Of a stretch of 6,190 nt of DNA, positions 5,952 to 6,190 are shown one piece after another. The notes under the pieces are model-generated. The model made no database searches. It was not told the DNA's origin and saw nothing but the letters and a program-made list of their open reading frames with translations. The first letter of the stretch is position 1, and the number at the start of each line of letters is the position of its first letter. The translations under genes and the position numbers were made by a program. Source of the stretch: Bacillota bacterium (GTDB lineage: Bacteria > Bacillota > Clostridia > Lachnospirales > Lachnospiraceae); assembly GCA_017861355.1 (NCBI GenBank), contig JAGFXQ010000213.1:1-6190 (forward strand). The letters run 5' to 3'.

Positions 5952-6048
5952 TATGGCTTTTGCCATTTTATGCATTAGTCACACTATGGTTTTGACTTTT
6001 TATAACTTTGTCATTCTATGGTTTTGTCATCCATCATTTTATGACACG
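5952..6048. repeat. Degenerate tandem repeat, three units of 32-33 bases
   Basis: Three consecutive units start at 5952, 5985 and 6017, each with TATGG plus a T-rich run (TATGGCTTTTG, then TATGGTTTTG twice). Units 1 and 2 agree at roughly 70% of positions and both end in GTCA plus three bases (..C). Unit 3 agrees with unit 2 over its first ten bases and then diverges, with an inverted repeat TGTCAT...ATGACA (6025-6030 / 6041-6046). Unit 1 contains a small TGGC-TTTT-GCCA hairpin. The array runs over the stop codon of the right-edge gene. It could be a protein-binding array, a decayed end of a transposon with multiple terminal repeats, or a family of intergenic repeats. Confidence 0.55.
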
Positions 6049-6190
6049 TCCAGTCAGCTCCATTGCCCGCATCTGAGCTCTGACACCCAGCTCTGCTGCC
6101 TTAAAGGCATGATCCTGAGTCATCGCTATTTCCGTGCGGTTTAAGCAATCAAGAATTAATTGTCCGAAGAAAGGATAACCCACTTTACCG
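6034..6190 (-). CDS. C-terminal fragment of an unidentified gene, possibly a Gfo/Idh-type oxidoreductase (cut by right edge)
   Basis: On the minus strand a reading frame enters from the right edge and runs open for 51 codons to a TGA at 6036-6034. Visible motifs are GKVGYPFFGQLILDCLNRTE, then AMTQDHAFKAAELGVRAQ and a tail ending TGRVIK. It is richer in GC and lower in stop codons than the AT-rich spacer on its left, and it has protein-like composition with an amphipathic helix near the end. The 'LILDCL.RTE.AMTQ.HAFKAAEL..RAQ' pattern resembles C-termini of some Gfo/Idh/MocA sugar-type dehydrogenases, but this is recognition from memory on a short piece and is weak. The gene is convergent with the LRR gene, with the hairpin at 5859-5914 between them. 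Its last codons overlap the tandem repeat array, so the present C-terminus may have been altered by the repeat. Confidence 0.5.
   Translation of the reverse strand, partial: GKVGYPFFGQLILDCLNRTEIAMTQDHAFKAAELGVRAQMRAMELTGRVIK

Noticed and set aside
5952..6048. CRISPR array
   Set aside because: The units abut without distinct spacers, there are only three, and they are diverged. This is a tandem repeat, not a repeat-spacer array.
5953..6144. 63-codon plus-strand frame at the right end
   Set aside because: It starts inside the tandem repeat, has no ribosome binding site, and runs antisense to the better-supported minus-strand gene fragment.

Overview
The window reads as a chromosomal stretch from a moderately AT-rich, low-GC Gram-positive anaerobe, most likely Clostridia and probably Lachnospiraceae. 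This is an inference. It rests on strong AAGGAGG-type ribosome binding sites, sigma-A-like promoters, Rho-independent terminators, a CmpB-type membrane protein, a secreted BspA-type leucine-rich-repeat protein, and codon and protein style. I see no CRISPR array, rRNA or tRNA, and no complete mobile element.

Layout, left to right. (1) Bases 1-49, minus strand: the first 16 codons of a chorismate synthase gene (aroC) that runs off the left edge, with a good promoter at 83-111. (2) Bases 210-950, minus: a five-helix membrane protein of the 'putative ABC-transporter type IV / CmpB' family, preceded by a leader with two inverted repeats. (3) Bases 1220-2023, minus: an aldo/keto reductase with a terminator at 1128-1179. 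(4) Bases 2024-2244: a divergent intergenic region holding a textbook MerR-type promoter for the reductase. Its 19-bp spacer is largely filled by a perfect 16-bp palindrome. (5) Bases 2245-2655, plus: a MerR-family regulator, overlapped by 20 bp by (6) a metallo-beta-lactamase-fold hydrolase at 2636-3379. (7) Bases 3497-5791, plus: a 764-residue secreted protein made almost wholly of 29 BspA-type leucine-rich repeats, with its own candidate promoter and a long hairpin terminator. (8) Bases 5952-6048: a short degenerate tandem repeat with a period of 32-33 bases. It runs into the stop codon of (9) a minus-strand gene at 6034-6190 cut by the right edge, of which only the last 51 codons are visible.

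How the genes fit together. The central part (aldo/keto reductase, MerR, MBL hydrolase) looks like a self-contained stress or detoxification circuit. The MerR protein resembles the AdhR/NmlR group that senses reactive carbonyls through a cysteine. The operator in the reductase promoter is of the type MerR proteins use to untwist a promoter with an over-long spacer. The hydrolase is translationally coupled to the regulator. The inducer and the substrates cannot be read from the sequence. The flanking genes (aroC, CmpB-like, LRR protein, right-edge gene) show no evident functional link to this circuit.

Nothing here is clearly a new kind of system. The items most worth a second look are the predicted MerR circuit, the two-block cysteine-patterned LRR protein, the 32-33-base repeat array at the right end, and the structured leader of the CmpB-like gene.
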